Positions 8,648 through 18,130 are shown, numbered from the stretch's first letter. The stretch: DNA of 64,000 nucleotides from Candidatus Gastranaerophilales bacterium (GCA_947630045.1 CANRGC010000003.1:1-64000), one strand, 5' to 3'. The notes: generated by a model not told the origin, from the sequence alone. Made by a program: numbers and translations.

Positions 8648-9629
8648 TATAAATCAGCTTTCCGTTTTTCTTATGTGCTGGGTTTTTGTGCTGGGCTTAT
8701 GTATCGGAAGTTTTTTAAATGTTGTAGTTTTAAGGGGCTTATCCGGCGAAAGCATTGTTTTTCCTCCGTCAAAATGTCCTAAATGTTTGAATAAGCTTAA
8801 ATGGTGGATGAATATACCGGTTTTATCTTATCTTTTTTTAAGAGGAAAATGTCATTATTGTAAAGAGCCAATTTCTTTGCAATATCCTATAGTTGAGCTT
8901 TTTGAGGGAATAATTTTTCTTTTAATATATTTAAAATTTAATATTTCAATAGAAACCCTGTTTTATATGATTGCAGCCTCTCTTTTAACCGTAATGAGCG
9001 TGTGCGACATAAAAGAAAGCATTATTTTTGACATTCATGCATATATTTTAATTTTAATCGGGCTTTCTTATAACTTTATAACAGGCGGAGTTCATGGTTT
9101 TCTTTTCGGGCTTTTTGGCGCAATAAGCGGCTTTCTTTTTTACGAAATTTTAGCAAGAAGCGGATATTTGTTTGCCGGTCACAGAGCCTTTGGCGAAGGT
9201 GACAGCCTTATTGCCTCAGGAATAGGAGCATTTTTCGGGTGGAAAATCATGCTTTTGTCGGCGGGAATAAGCGTTGTTGTTATGTCCCTTTTTGCTTTTC
9301 CTTACCTTTTTATTCACTCGTATAAAACAGGCAAAAAAGACACCTGTATTGCGCTTAGTGTTTCTTTGCTTTTAATATTAATAACATTTATTTTTACAAG
9401 GTTTAATCTCTCTGAAAGCATATATTCTTCGCTTATATTCCTTTTGTTTATAATCTGCGGCATTTTATGGTGCATTAAACTAATATTCAAAGACATGAAA
9501 AAAAATGCCGACAACGATGAATCTTCTCTGTGTTTGCTGCCTTTCGGTCCGGCAATGGCTATTTCTTTTATAATCATTATGTTTTTTGCTCAAAACCTTG
9601 AAGTGTTTGCCAAATCTTATTTTTCTTAA
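8640..9629 (+). CDS. pilD: Type IV prepilin peptidase / N-methyltransferase (A24)
   Basis: A 329-residue inner-membrane aspartyl peptidase that cleaves and N-methylates prepilins or pseudopilins. The N-terminal methylase region includes GSFLNVVVLR, followed by a four-cysteine zinc site (CPKC and CHYC). The two catalytic aspartates lie in SVCDIKE and in GEGDSL. About eight hydrophobic segments are visible, with a C-terminal extension beyond the usual fold. The ATG at 8640 overlaps the sigma-factor stop and follows AGGGG; the frame extends upstream to 8607 but without support. No pilin genes are in the window, so its substrates lie elsewhere. Confidence 0.93.
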   Translation: MNDINQLSVFLMCWVFVLGLCIGSFLNVVVLRGLSGESIVFPPSKCPKCLNKLKWWMNIPVLSYLFLRGKCHYCKEPISLQYPIVELFEGIIFLLIYLKFNISIETLFYMIAASLLTVMSVCDIKESIIFDIHAYILILIGLSYNFITGGVHGFLFGLFGAISGFLFYEILARSGYLFAGHRAFGEGDSLIASGIGAFFGWKIMLLSAGISVVVMSLFAFPYLFIHSYKTGKKDTCIALSVSLLLILITFIFTRFNLSESIYSSLIFLLFIICGILWCIKLIFKDMKKNADNDESSLCLLPFGPAMAISFIIIMFFAQNLEVFAKSYFS

Positions 9630-9733
9630 GTTTGTAAACAAATGTAACTAAAAAACAAAAAGAAATGTCAATTTTTTCGTTATGATATATTTTATATATA
9701 TGTAATCAATAAAACAACGAGGAAAAAATAGAG

Positions 9734-10006
9734 ATGGCAGCTAACGTAGGTTTAAGTTCAAATAATCCTTTTCAAGGGGCAACTGATTCAATACACTTCA
9801 CAAACTTGGAAGGACTTAAAGAAACGCTCGATAACATTGATGTTGCAAATATAAGAACTTCTTTCAAAGCTGCTAAAGACCCGATATATTTAGCGTTTGA
9901 CCATATTGATAAACAACCGCTTAAAAAAATAGCAAAAGATTTTGTAAGAGATATTTCAGACGGACTTGTTGAATTTATCTCTGCAATACCGTCAAGATTT
10001 TTTTAG
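9734..10006 (+). CDS. 90-residue protein of unknown function
   Basis: A small soluble protein with no signal peptide. Its N-terminus contains SSNNPFQG, and the remainder is predicted mostly helical (for example LKETLDNIDVANIRTSF and IAKDFVRDISDGLVEF). It has a GAGGA ribosome site and ends before a shared convergent terminator. The early NPF-x-G element recalls other unknown proteins in this window. No function is assigned. Confidence 0.6.
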   Translation: MAANVGLSSNNPFQGATDSIHFTNLEGLKETLDNIDVANIRTSFKAAKDPIYLAFDHIDKQPLKKIAKDFVRDISDGLVEFISAIPSRFF

Positions 10007-10042
10007 AGCATAATTTAAATAAGTAAGGCATAAGGTTATATT

Positions 10043-10068
10043 AAAAGCGGCAAATGGCCGCTTTTTAA
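10043..10068. terminator. Bidirectional terminator
   Basis: Stem AAAAGCGG / CCGCTTTT with a 7-base loop and T runs on both strands. It serves the convergent genes ending at 10006 and 10070. Confidence 0.8.
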
Positions 10069-10069
10069 T

Positions 10070-11938
10070 TTATTTATCAATAAATTTTGTGGCAACTTTT
10101 GAAAAAGCTTCGTTTTCGGAAAAATCTTTAAGAGAAGAAAATTTGTTTTTGCTGTTATCAAGTTCAGTTTTCTCTATTTCTTCAACAGATTTTTCTTTTG
10201 AAGGGAATATTTCTTTCGGGTCATATACATTGCTGTATTCTCTCTGTTTTTCAAGCAATTTTTTCCTTTTTGCCTCTTTTTTGTTTGTGACATGTTTATT
10301 ATACATGGGCAAAATGACCCCAAGAAGCGCTATTGAAAAGCCAAGCCCTGATATTTTCGCCAAAGAGCGGTGGCTTTTAAATTCTTTCGGAATTTCGTCA
10401 AAAGATTTGACACTTTTATCTTTAACCCAACCCGATATTTTTTGGAAAACATTTTTATACTCATCAGGGTCTTTTAATCTGTTAAACATCTCGAGTTTGC
10501 CGCTTCTTCCGGCTTTTGAGAATTTTTGAATGCCTTCCGCCGCTATTTTTTCCGCATAATCTCCAAGAAAATAAAGCCCCGCAAAGGAAGCAAGATCTCT
10601 CACAGTGCTTTCTCTAAGCTCGTTAGGGTCTTCAGCGGCAAGCATTCTTGAAGCAAAAGTTGCCGTGGCAATAACTCTGCACTGGTTAACCGTTGGAAAT
10701 TTTGTGTTAAATTGAAGCATTTCGGCAAAGCTTTTTAAATTTTTGGGTATTGTTTTTCCCATTGAAAGAGCCGCAAGACCGACAATGGAAGCAACGGCAA
10801 GCGGTTTTGCAATTTTGAGCTCTTTTTTCTCTTTATCGGTTAAAACTCTGCTTTCGTTTTCAAAATCTTTGTAAATCGGGGCGCCTGATTTTTTATATTT
10901 GTGTCGGGTGATTGCCCTGTTAATTTTTTGCATGCTCATGGCAAGGGGCAATACTACGGCAAGCCCCGCAAGACTTTTGGTGTTAACAAGCCCGCATGCC
11001 TTTTTGACAAATTTATTCGGGTTTAACTGAGCCGCCCTTGATGAACCAAGCGCTTGAGCCATATCCGTTGCATCTCTTAAAAAGTCTTTAAGGTTTGCGC
11101 CTATTGCTTTTTGATTGAATTTAAGGTGACAAGCCGCCTTTAAGCCGCCCCCTTCTTCTATGACTTCGCTTACAACGTTTCCTAATTTGTCTTTATGTTT
11201 ATAAACCCCCGTTACAAGCACATCATAAGCACTTTGTATTGCTTTATTTCTTGAATGACTGTATTTTATTTTTCTAATTAAACCGTGGGGCGATTTTTCT
11301 TTCATTTGCGGAGTTAAAATTTCGCAAGCTTTATCAATAAGAGCTTTGTGGTCGGATAGTTTTTCCCATTCATCAACCCCGTTTAAACCTTCAATTTTTT
11401 TAAGAGCGCTTTTTAAAAAGCCGCTTTCTTGAAAGCCTTTCTTTTTATATGAGGTTAAAACTTTTCTTTTTGCGTCATCGGTTAAATCCCAAAGGTCTTT
11501 ATCTATTCCGGAATATTCTTTCCAAACCCCGACTAAATTTTTGATTGATTCACCGTTTGCCCATGACCTGCTCAGGTCAACAACATGATTATTTGTTGTT
11601 GAAAATTCTTTTAACCATTCGTTGTTGAAAAGTTTGGCTCCGCCATATACGAATGCTCCCGGTATAAGACAGTTTACAAGAAGTCCGGATGATTCTCTTC
11701 TAAAGGTTTCAGCCGCAGCCGGAATGCCAGCCTGATGTAAATCTACCACCGTTCTCGGGGCAATGGCGGAAGCGGTATCCATAAAGGAAACCCCAATCAT
11801 CGGCACATCGTCACAAACTTGAAAAAATTTATTAACTGCACCGACTGCAACCTCACCAACACCGTTAAATGTTGGTTTTGCTCCTCTTTGCTGCGGATAA
11901 CTTGTCTTATTTTGTAATTGAATTTTATCTATAAGCAT
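10070..11938 (-). CDS. Large lineage-type protein of unknown function
   Basis: A 622-residue protein I cannot place in a family. It starts MLIDKIQLQ, followed by a Gln/Ser-rich stretch and TFNGVG near residue 25; this start resembles those of the proteins at 14046, 23090 and 23793. Two or three moderately hydrophobic segments (near LLVNCLIPGAFVYGG, LAGLAVVLPLAMSM and ISGLGFSIALLGVILP) suggest membrane contact. The C-terminus is charged and Lys/Glu-rich. No catalytic motif is visible. It is monocistronic and ends at a shared terminator. Secretion or membrane association is a guess. Confidence 0.7.
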   Translation of the reverse strand: MLIDKIQLQNKTSYPQQRGAKPTFNGVGEVAVGAVNKFFQVCDDVPMIGVSFMDTASAIAPRTVVDLHQAGIPAAAETFRRESSGLLVNCLIPGAFVYGGAKLFNNEWLKEFSTTNNHVVDLSRSWANGESIKNLVGVWKEYSGIDKDLWDLTDDAKRKVLTSYKKKGFQESGFLKSALKKIEGLNGVDEWEKLSDHKALIDKACEILTPQMKEKSPHGLIRKIKYSHSRNKAIQSAYDVLVTGVYKHKDKLGNVVSEVIEEGGGLKAACHLKFNQKAIGANLKDFLRDATDMAQALGSSRAAQLNPNKFVKKACGLVNTKSLAGLAVVLPLAMSMQKINRAITRHKYKKSGAPIYKDFENESRVLTDKEKKELKIAKPLAVASIVGLAALSMGKTIPKNLKSFAEMLQFNTKFPTVNQCRVIATATFASRMLAAEDPNELRESTVRDLASFAGLYFLGDYAEKIAAEGIQKFSKAGRSGKLEMFNRLKDPDEYKNVFQKISGWVKDKSVKSFDEIPKEFKSHRSLAKISGLGFSIALLGVILPMYNKHVTNKKEAKRKKLLEKQREYSNVYDPKEIFPSKEKSVEEIEKTELDNSKNKFSSLKDFSENEAFSKVATKFIDK

Positions 11939-12114
11939 ATTTGAAATTTAGAATTTTCTTGGTTATGGCGGGTAAATTTATTTAAGCACAATGTTTCAAA
12001 ACATGAAAATTTAAAAACTTTCGCTTTTTTCATTTAATTGTTACAAATGTAATAATACAAAAATGATAAAAAATCAAGAGTATTTACTTTCTTCTTAATA
12101 AAATGAAAAAATTT

Positions 12115-12123
12115 TGATATAAT
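12115..12123 (+). promoter_or_regulatory. Extended -10 promoter of the P-type ATPase gene
   Basis: TGATATAAT, that is an extended -10 (TGn) before a consensus TATAAT at 12118-12123, 24 bases upstream of the ATG. Only a weak -35 (TTAATA) is present, as is common with extended -10 promoters. Confidence 0.6.
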
Positions 12124-12147
12124 AGTCATGCTTTCAAGGAGATAAAA

Positions 12148-13992
12148 ATGGAAAAATTCTGTTGCTTTTTAAGCAGTTTAAAAATGACCTTAATTTCAAT
12201 GTTCTTTTTGATTATAAGCGCCATTGTTATGGTAACTCATACTTCTTTGCCTTTTGATTTTGCATGGATTACCATTTTGATTTCAGGTATTCCGATTTAT
12301 TATTTCGGAATTAAACTTTTTATTTTTAAAGGCAAAATGACCGCTTCTTTGCTTATTTCCATTGCAATGACGGCGGCAATTTTAACAAATGAAATCTTTG
12401 CGGCGGCAGAAGTCGCATTCATTATGGCTCTCGGCGGAATTCTTGAAGATTTAACCATTGACAGAGCAAAACAGGGCATAACAAAGCTTTTAAACCTTGC
12501 CCCAAAAACCGCACGAAAAATAGTTAACGGAAAAGAAGAAATAATTAACGCAAAAGATGTTTTAAAGGGCGATATAATAAGAATTTTGGCGGGTGAAGAC
12601 ATTCCCTCGGACGGAATTATCGTAAACGGCGAAACTTCGGTCAATCAGGCTGTTATGACGGGCGAATCAACCCCTGTCGATAAAATAAAAGGAGATTTTG
12701 TTTACTCGGGCACAACAAACTGTTTTGGCGTTATTGAAATAGAAGCAACATCAGAGTATAAAGATTCTTCAATTCAAAAGCTCATAAACCTTGTTAAAGA
12801 AGCGGAAAATAAAAAAGCCCCAACTCAAAGAATAGTCGACAAATGGGCGTCAATTTTAATTCCGCTTGCCATATTATTTGCAATAATTGTTTATTTTGTA
12901 ACCGGCGAAATTTCAAGAGCAGTCACTATCTTAGTCGTTTTTTGCCCCTGTTCTCTTGTTTTATCAACCCCAACTTCAATTATGGCGGCAATCGGTCAAG
13001 CAACAAAAAACGGCATAATAGTGAAAACAGGTGTTGCTCTTGAAAATATGGGCAAGTGCAACATTTTTGCTTTTGATAAAACAGGCACTTTGACGGAAGG
13101 AAAGATGTCTGTTACCGATATTGAAACATTCGGAGATATTTCGGCGGATAACATTTTATATTACACCGCTTCTGCGGAAGTTAAATCGGAACACCCTATC
13201 GGGCATGCAATCGTTGATTATGCTTATTCAAGAGATTTCATATTAAACGAAACAACTGATTTTAAAATGTTTTCGGGAAAAGGAGTTTATGCAAAGCTTG
13301 ATAATAAGAGGATTTTTGTCGGAAACGAAAAGTTTTTGGAAACAAACGATATAGAAATTACCGATGAAGCGAAAAAACAAATAGGTTCAAAACGTTTGTC
13401 AGGCAAGATTGTTCTTGTTGTTGCAATTGATAAAAAAATTGAAGGCTTGATTGCTTTGTCTGACTCTATAAGACAAACGTCCTTAAAAGCGCTCAAAATG
13501 CTTGAAGGCGTTAAAACGGTTTTGTTGACAGGCGATAACTCTCTTACCGCAGAATATATTTCTAAAAAAACGGGTGTAGATGAGGTTTATTCAAATCTTC
13601 TGCCGAAAGAAAAAGCGCAAACAATTGAAAATATGCAAAAAGAGGGAAAAATTGTTTGCATGACGGGTGACGGAGTTAATGACGCCATAGCATTAAAATT
13701 AGCGGATGTCGGCATTTCAATGGGAACTTTCGGCTCTGATATTGCAATTGAAAGCTCCGATATCATAATTACGGGAGATGATTTAGTTAAAATTCCTTAT
13801 TTGAGAAAGCTTTCAATTGTTTGCATAAAAACAATAAAAACAAATATTACGGTTTCCATGGTAATAAATTTTATCTCGCTAACCCTTTCCGCAATGGGCT
13901 TTTTAAACCCTTTAACGGGCGCAATCGTTCACAACATAGCTTCGCTCATAGTTGTTTTAAATGCAGCCATGTTGTATGAGAGAAAAATTTAA
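12148..13992 (+). CDS. Heavy-metal P1B-type ATPase
   Basis: A 614-residue ATP-driven metal efflux pump. It has the actuator motif TGES, the membrane metal-site motif CPC at residues 266-268 (FCPCSLVLSTPTS), the phosphorylation motif DKTGTLT at about 310, SEHPIGHA for nucleotide binding, and GDGVND. There is no N-terminal metal-binding domain; only a CC pair at residues 5-6. The last membrane helix has HN and LNA residues rather than the Asp of classical Zn/Cd pumps or the MxxSS of copper pumps, so the metal is uncertain. The ribosome site is AAGGAG and the upstream promoter has an extended -10. No metal-responsive regulator is adjacent. Confidence 0.92.
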   Translation: MEKFCCFLSSLKMTLISMFFLIISAIVMVTHTSLPFDFAWITILISGIPIYYFGIKLFIFKGKMTASLLISIAMTAAILTNEIFAAAEVAFIMALGGILEDLTIDRAKQGITKLLNLAPKTARKIVNGKEEIINAKDVLKGDIIRILAGEDIPSDGIIVNGETSVNQAVMTGESTPVDKIKGDFVYSGTTNCFGVIEIEATSEYKDSSIQKLINLVKEAENKKAPTQRIVDKWASILIPLAILFAIIVYFVTGEISRAVTILVVFCPCSLVLSTPTSIMAAIGQATKNGIIVKTGVALENMGKCNIFAFDKTGTLTEGKMSVTDIETFGDISADNILYYTASAEVKSEHPIGHAIVDYAYSRDFILNETTDFKMFSGKGVYAKLDNKRIFVGNEKFLETNDIEITDEAKKQIGSKRLSGKIVLVVAIDKKIEGLIALSDSIRQTSLKALKMLEGVKTVLLTGDNSLTAEYISKKTGVDEVYSNLLPKEKAQTIENMQKEGKIVCMTGDGVNDAIALKLADVGISMGTFGSDIAIESSDIIITGDDLVKIPYLRKLSIVCIKTIKTNITVSMVINFISLTLSAMGFLNPLTGAIVHNIASLIVVLNAAMLYERKI

Positions 13993-14045
13993 GCAATTTT
14001 TTCTTATCATCCGTTTTATTTCGCATGTGGAACGGAATTTAACAA

Positions 14046-15782
14046 ATGAAAATAAGCTCTTTAAGCCGCTTTAAAAACAATTTTTTGCAAAAAAATCAAG
14101 ATAAGAAGCCTTCCGTAAACGAAGCCGGCTCTGATAACAAAGAAAAACATTCAAATTCGAATGCTTTTTGTACTCCCTCTCAAAGTGTGTTCTATAATTC
14201 CGAACAGACAAATCAAATGAAACCTTCGGAAATTATTGAAGCAACCCCTGAGCTTTCGGAAGAATATAAAAAGAATAAAGACGCATATTCAAAAATTCCC
14301 ATACTTATGAAACAGGGATATAAAGCAAAAGAGGCAATTCATCTTGCGCTTCTTGATGATAAACATTTAAGATATGCACAAAATTTAATTGATAATTATA
14401 TAGAAACATATACTCACGGGCGTTTTGTTAAAACAGTCCGCCTTGCAGCTCAAATTGACAACGACGAAATGTTAAAAAGAATTCAGGTTTTTTGCACGCC
14501 AAAAATATTATTTAACTTTTCTCTCGGAAATGAAACCGTACTTGATGTTGCAAAAGACAAAAAAGCTTTTAATTTAACAATAAAAGCAATTGCAAATAAC
14601 GAGGGCAAAAGCTTTCATGATTTAGAGGAAATTACCAACTCAAAAGGAAAAGAGGGACTTTTTAATTTTCTTTCAATGATTGAAAAAGATATAAACTTTG
14701 ATGATGCCTCAAATATACTGTTAAAAACCGCTGTAGGAAAAAGATACGAGAATTTTAAAAAATCAGGATATGACGATAAAGTTTCTTCCGTTCTTGCAAA
14801 TATAAAAAATATAGATTACTGTTCAAATGAAAGCGTGGATATACTTGCCGATTTAATTTCAAATCTTGATTCTAATTCAAAGGGAACAGAGCGCATTTCA
14901 GAGATTATTTCTTCTTATGTCAGAATTTGTGATGAAAATGTTCTAAAAGATATTTTGCCCGTCAGCGAATATTTAAAAAAAATTGATATTGAAAAACTCC
15001 ATAAAATTGCTCCTTATTCAAAAAATTTCTCTGCGGGGCAACTGTTTAATTTTGCAGAATATCACAGCAAAAACGAACAGGCGGATGTTAGCAAACTTGA
15101 GCTTAAATATCCCGATTTAACAAGTTTGGTTCAAAATAAATATGTATCTTTAAGCAATATGAACAAGCTTCTCGGAATTTTTCCCTTAACCGAAAGAAAA
15201 ATCGGTGAACTTCCGAAAGATTGGTTAAAATCTCTAAACAAAGACGAAAAGGAAGATATAACAAATGAAGTTTATTCTCTAATCGGGCGTTTTCAAAAGA
15301 TAAGAAACACAGAAAAATTAGAGGAAGGGCTTAAAAATGCGCTTCAAAAAAACGTGTCAGTTGAACCTATAGGGGAAGGCAAATTTGGCATTTGTTATAA
15401 AGTTTCTGTCGAAGGCTGCAGTGACTGTTGTTTGAAAATTTTTTATAAATTTCCTCTGTTTAAAATGGCTTTGCCTGTTCATGGTGCGCATGTCGAGCCT
15501 CAGGCGGGAATGTTTTTAAATTCTCATTCTAAAGACTTTGTAAAAATGTATTTTGGAAAAGTTGCAGGCAAAAATGACAATGACGGTTTTCTCGTTACTC
15601 AATTTTTAGACGAAAAAACAGTACCGTATATAAACCAAAACGCTAAATCTGACGGATATAAAATACACCATTTTGACCTCAATGAGGAAAATATGGTTAA
15701 GAACATGACAATTGATTATGGCGGGGCAGAAATTTATAAAAACTGTACCTTGCTTTCAAAAAATGCTGATAAACCCAAATAA
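14046..15782 (+). CDS. Unknown helical protein with a C-terminal kinase-like domain
   Basis: A 578-residue protein. Residues 1-60 are polar and disordered (Ser/Asn/Lys-rich, starting MKISSLSRF). Residues 60-430 are predicted helical without a known domain. Residues 440-560 carry an ordered set of protein-kinase hallmarks: glycine loop GEGKFG (443-448), CLKIF with Lys464, Glu484 as helix-C candidate, hinge-like VTQFLDE, catalytic-loop HFDLNEEN with Asp544 and Asn549, and DYG at 557-559. The chain ends 19 residues later, so activation segment and C-lobe helices are missing, as in minimal type III effector kinases such as OspG. Activity is inferred. No signal peptide is present. Confidence 0.75.
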   Translation: MKISSLSRFKNNFLQKNQDKKPSVNEAGSDNKEKHSNSNAFCTPSQSVFYNSEQTNQMKPSEIIEATPELSEEYKKNKDAYSKIPILMKQGYKAKEAIHLALLDDKHLRYAQNLIDNYIETYTHGRFVKTVRLAAQIDNDEMLKRIQVFCTPKILFNFSLGNETVLDVAKDKKAFNLTIKAIANNEGKSFHDLEEITNSKGKEGLFNFLSMIEKDINFDDASNILLKTAVGKRYENFKKSGYDDKVSSVLANIKNIDYCSNESVDILADLISNLDSNSKGTERISEIISSYVRICDENVLKDILPVSEYLKKIDIEKLHKIAPYSKNFSAGQLFNFAEYHSKNEQADVSKLELKYPDLTSLVQNKYVSLSNMNKLLGIFPLTERKIGELPKDWLKSLNKDEKEDITNEVYSLIGRFQKIRNTEKLEEGLKNALQKNVSVEPIGEGKFGICYKVSVEGCSDCCLKIFYKFPLFKMALPVHGAHVEPQAGMFLNSHSKDFVKMYFGKVAGKNDNDGFLVTQFLDEKTVPYINQNAKSDGYKIHHFDLNEENMVKNMTIDYGGAEIYKNCTLLSKNADKPK

Positions 15783-15796
15783 TAAGCTTAAAAAAG

Positions 15797-16240
15797 CTAT
15801 TCGCCAATTTGAATTGCCCTTTGGGACATAGTTTTTGCAATTGTCATAATGCCAAGGCTTGCTTCATATGCTCTTTGAGCTAAAACGGCGTCTGCCATAT
15901 CAACCATGGGGTTTACGTTTGACATTCTGACATAACCTTCTTCATCAGCGTCAGGGTGTCCCGGACGGTATATTTTTTCACCCTGAGTGGGGTCTTCAAC
16001 AAGTCCGGTAAATCTTACTCCGCCTGAGATAAAAGGAACGGTTCCAATTCCGAAGACATCTTCTTTCATTGTGTTTAAAAGCCCCGCAAAAGAAATATCT
16101 TCAGTTGCGTTTAACACGGGGATTTTTCTTACATAGTTCGGGGTGTCTAAATTTGCTATGTTTTTTGCAGCAACTTCAATTCTTTTTGAATGTACGTTAA
16201 GACCTTGTCTTCCAACTTCAAAAGTATCAATAATTCCCAT
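15797..16240 (-). CDS. flgC: Flagellar basal-body rod protein FlgC
   Basis: A 147-residue proximal rod component, exported through the flagellar type III apparatus. The N-terminal rod signature reads VAAKNIANLDTPNYVRK, and the C-terminal signature VNPMVDMADAVLAQRAYEAS is typical of FlgC. It is the last visible gene of the minus-strand rod/hook operon, 15 bases after flgB. The usual third partner, fliE, is not found next to it. Confidence 0.95.
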   Translation of the reverse strand: MGIIDTFEVGRQGLNVHSKRIEVAAKNIANLDTPNYVRKIPVLNATEDISFAGLLNTMKEDVFGIGTVPFISGGVRFTGLVEDPTQGEKIYRPGHPDADEEGYVRMSNVNPMVDMADAVLAQRAYEASLGIMTIAKTMSQRAIQIGE

Positions 16241-16255
16241 TTATATGCCTTTCAA

Positions 16256-16603
16256 TTAACTTCCTACGTTTATTACTGTCTTCATCTGGGTTACAACGGA
16301 TGAAAGCTGTCTTGCCGCAACGCTGTATAACATTGAATTTTTTTGCGCTATTGCAAGTTCGTCCGTTACGGAAAGAGTTTGTTCTCTAGGTTCAATTACA
16401 CCCGAAGGTCCGAGTTTTTTACTTAACTGTGTTTCAAGCGAACCGTTCATTGTGTTAAGATATTGCGAAAACTCAACATCTTTTCTTACATAGTTTGGAG
16501 TGTCCATATTGGCAACGTTTCCGGCGATTGCCTCTTGTCTGTTTGCAATTAAATCAAGCATTAATTGCGCTTTTTGAATTGGATTTTCAGGTAAATAACT
16601 CAT
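16256..16603 (-). CDS. flgB: Flagellar basal-body rod protein FlgB
   Basis: A 115-residue proximal rod protein. It contains the rod motif IAGNVANMDTPNYVRKDV and a short C-terminal amphipathic helix (YSVAARQLSSVVTQMKTVI). Length is slightly below the usual 120-135. It starts 3 bases after the FlgG-type gene and precedes flgC. Confidence 0.94.
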   Translation of the reverse strand: MSYLPENPIQKAQLMLDLIANRQEAIAGNVANMDTPNYVRKDVEFSQYLNTMNGSLETQLSKKLGPSGVIEPREQTLSVTDELAIAQKNSMLYSVAARQLSSVVTQMKTVINVGS

Positions 16604-16606
16604 TTA

Positions 16607-17329
16607 TTACTGCCTCAAATTTATTGCTTTTTCATACATTTGATCAACCGCTTGCATTAATGTCGTCGTAGCTAATAAAGACGCATTAACTCTCATAACT
16701 TGATTGACCGTATCAAAAATATCAACATTAGACCTTTCAATTGAATATTGTGCAATTTTTCTGTGGTCAACTTCAAGCTGTTCTTCGCCCGATATATCGG
16801 TTTTGATATATTTATTATCGCCGACTTCTTTTAAACCTTCGGGATTTTGAAAAATCACAACGGGGATGGTGCCCTGATATTCGGGTTCTCCCGCAAGGTC
16901 TTTATAGGTATAAACATCCCCGTTTCTGTCAATTCTGGTTTTAACGCTTTGAGCATCGATTTTTATTCCGGTACCTACAATATCTCCCGATTGGGTCATT
17001 AAAATTCCGTCTTTTCCGAGGCAAAATGAACCGTCCCTTGTATAATAAATTTCGCCCGAAGGTGAAGTTACGGGAATATAACCGGCTCCATCCAGCGCAA
17101 CGTCAAGTTCTCTTTTTGTAACCTGAATTGAACCTTGAGTGTGGTCTGTTCTTATAACACCTTTTGAATAACCGCCTGTGCCCATAATTTCTTCAAAACG
17201 TGTTGCTTTATAACCGTTTGTTGTCCAGTTTGCAATATTTTCGGAATACATACCCATACGCTCAAATTGAGTTAACGCATTGATTGTGTTTCTTCTTATT
17301 ATTCCCTGTAAATTATATCCGCAAGGCAT
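16607..17329 (-). CDS. flgG: Flagellar distal-rod/hook family protein (FlgG-type)
   Basis: A 240-residue rod protein of the FlgE/F/G family. The N-terminal rod helix includes YSENIANWTTNGYKATRFEE, read as the FlgG equivalent of the ANxxTxGY signature. A central beta domain follows (DGAGYIPVTSPSGEIYYTRDG), and the C-terminal FlgG-like helix contains RSNVDIFDTVNQVMRVNAS. It starts 4 bases after the FlgF-like gene. The start MPCGYNLQGI with a cysteine is unusual but no lipobox is evident. FlgF and FlgG are hard to tell apart, so the symbol is provisional. Confidence 0.88.
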   Translation of the reverse strand: MPCGYNLQGIIRRNTINALTQFERMGMYSENIANWTTNGYKATRFEEIMGTGGYSKGVIRTDHTQGSIQVTKRELDVALDGAGYIPVTSPSGEIYYTRDGSFCLGKDGILMTQSGDIVGTGIKIDAQSVKTRIDRNGDVYTYKDLAGEPEYQGTIPVVIFQNPEGLKEVGDNKYIKTDISGEEQLEVDHRKIAQYSIERSNVDIFDTVNQVMRVNASLLATTTLMQAVDQMYEKAINLRQ

Positions 17330-17333
17330 TTAA

Positions 17334-18032
17334 CTATGACCCTCCAAGTTGTTGTATTGCGCTTGTCAGCGCTTCATTTTGAAGTATAAAAAGCTGTCTG
17401 TTAGCGTCAAAATTCTTTCTGTACGGAAGCATTTCCAAAAATTCCTGAGCCAAACTAACGTTTGAATATTCAAGACAGCTCTGTTTGACATCAGGCTCAA
17501 GAACCGTTTTACCGTCTGAAGAAACTACCCCTATTGTGTCGACAAAATCAAGTTTTCTTGTTTCTTTGTTATAGACAAAGAGTTTTCCGCTTTTATCAAC
17601 TTTTATATCTTTTGCTTCTTCAGGCATGAAGGGAAGAACGATAGGGCTTCCTCCCCGAGTTAAAACTTTTTGGTCTTCAAGCCCCAAAAGTTCTCCCTTT
17701 TCGTTAATTTTAAAACGCCCGTCCCTTGTAAGTTCAATTGAACCGTCTTTGTTTAAAAGTTGAAAATATCCTTTATCCGCAAGCGCAAAATCAAGCGGAT
17801 GTTGAGTTTCAACAATTCTTCCAACTTTATCATCAACAGCTTCCGAAAGGGCGTGAACCCCGATTACATCTGCAAATGAGGACACTACAGGGTCTTTTCT
17901 TTGATATCCTACTTTATCAAAGCCTTGAACATTGGCATTGCTTATTCCCATAAGCTCCATTTGCATGTGCATTGCACTGATTGAATCGTGAAGCCCTCTT
18001 TGGCTGTTTGAAATTGTACCTTGAAGAAGCAT
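17334..18032 (-). CDS. Flagellar rod/hook family protein (FlgF-like)
   Basis: A 232-residue paralogue of the next gene. It has a rod helix MQMELMGISNANVQGFDKVGY, here ISNANVQGFDK replacing the common ANxxTxG, and a central domain with DKGYFQLLNKDGSIELTRDG. The C-terminus (YSNVSLAQEFLEMLPYRKNF) ends like rod/hook proteins. The ATG at 18032 was chosen because GAAGGG lies 6 bases upstream; an in-frame GTG at 18071 adds 13 unsupported residues. It belongs to the same operon as flgG, flgB and flgC. Confidence 0.82.
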   Translation of the reverse strand: MLLQGTISNSQRGLHDSISAMHMQMELMGISNANVQGFDKVGYQRKDPVVSSFADVIGVHALSEAVDDKVGRIVETQHPLDFALADKGYFQLLNKDGSIELTRDGRFKINEKGELLGLEDQKVLTRGGSPIVLPFMPEEAKDIKVDKSGKLFVYNKETRKLDFVDTIGVVSSDGKTVLEPDVKQSCLEYSNVSLAQEFLEMLPYRKNFDANRQLFILQNEALTSAIQQLGGS

Positions 18033-18130
18033 TGTTTTTCCCTTCGTATACACCTTTATATAATTCGACACGGTTTTTTCTTTTATAAATTTAGTAAATA
18101 TAAAAGAAAATAGTATAAACGGACTAGAAA

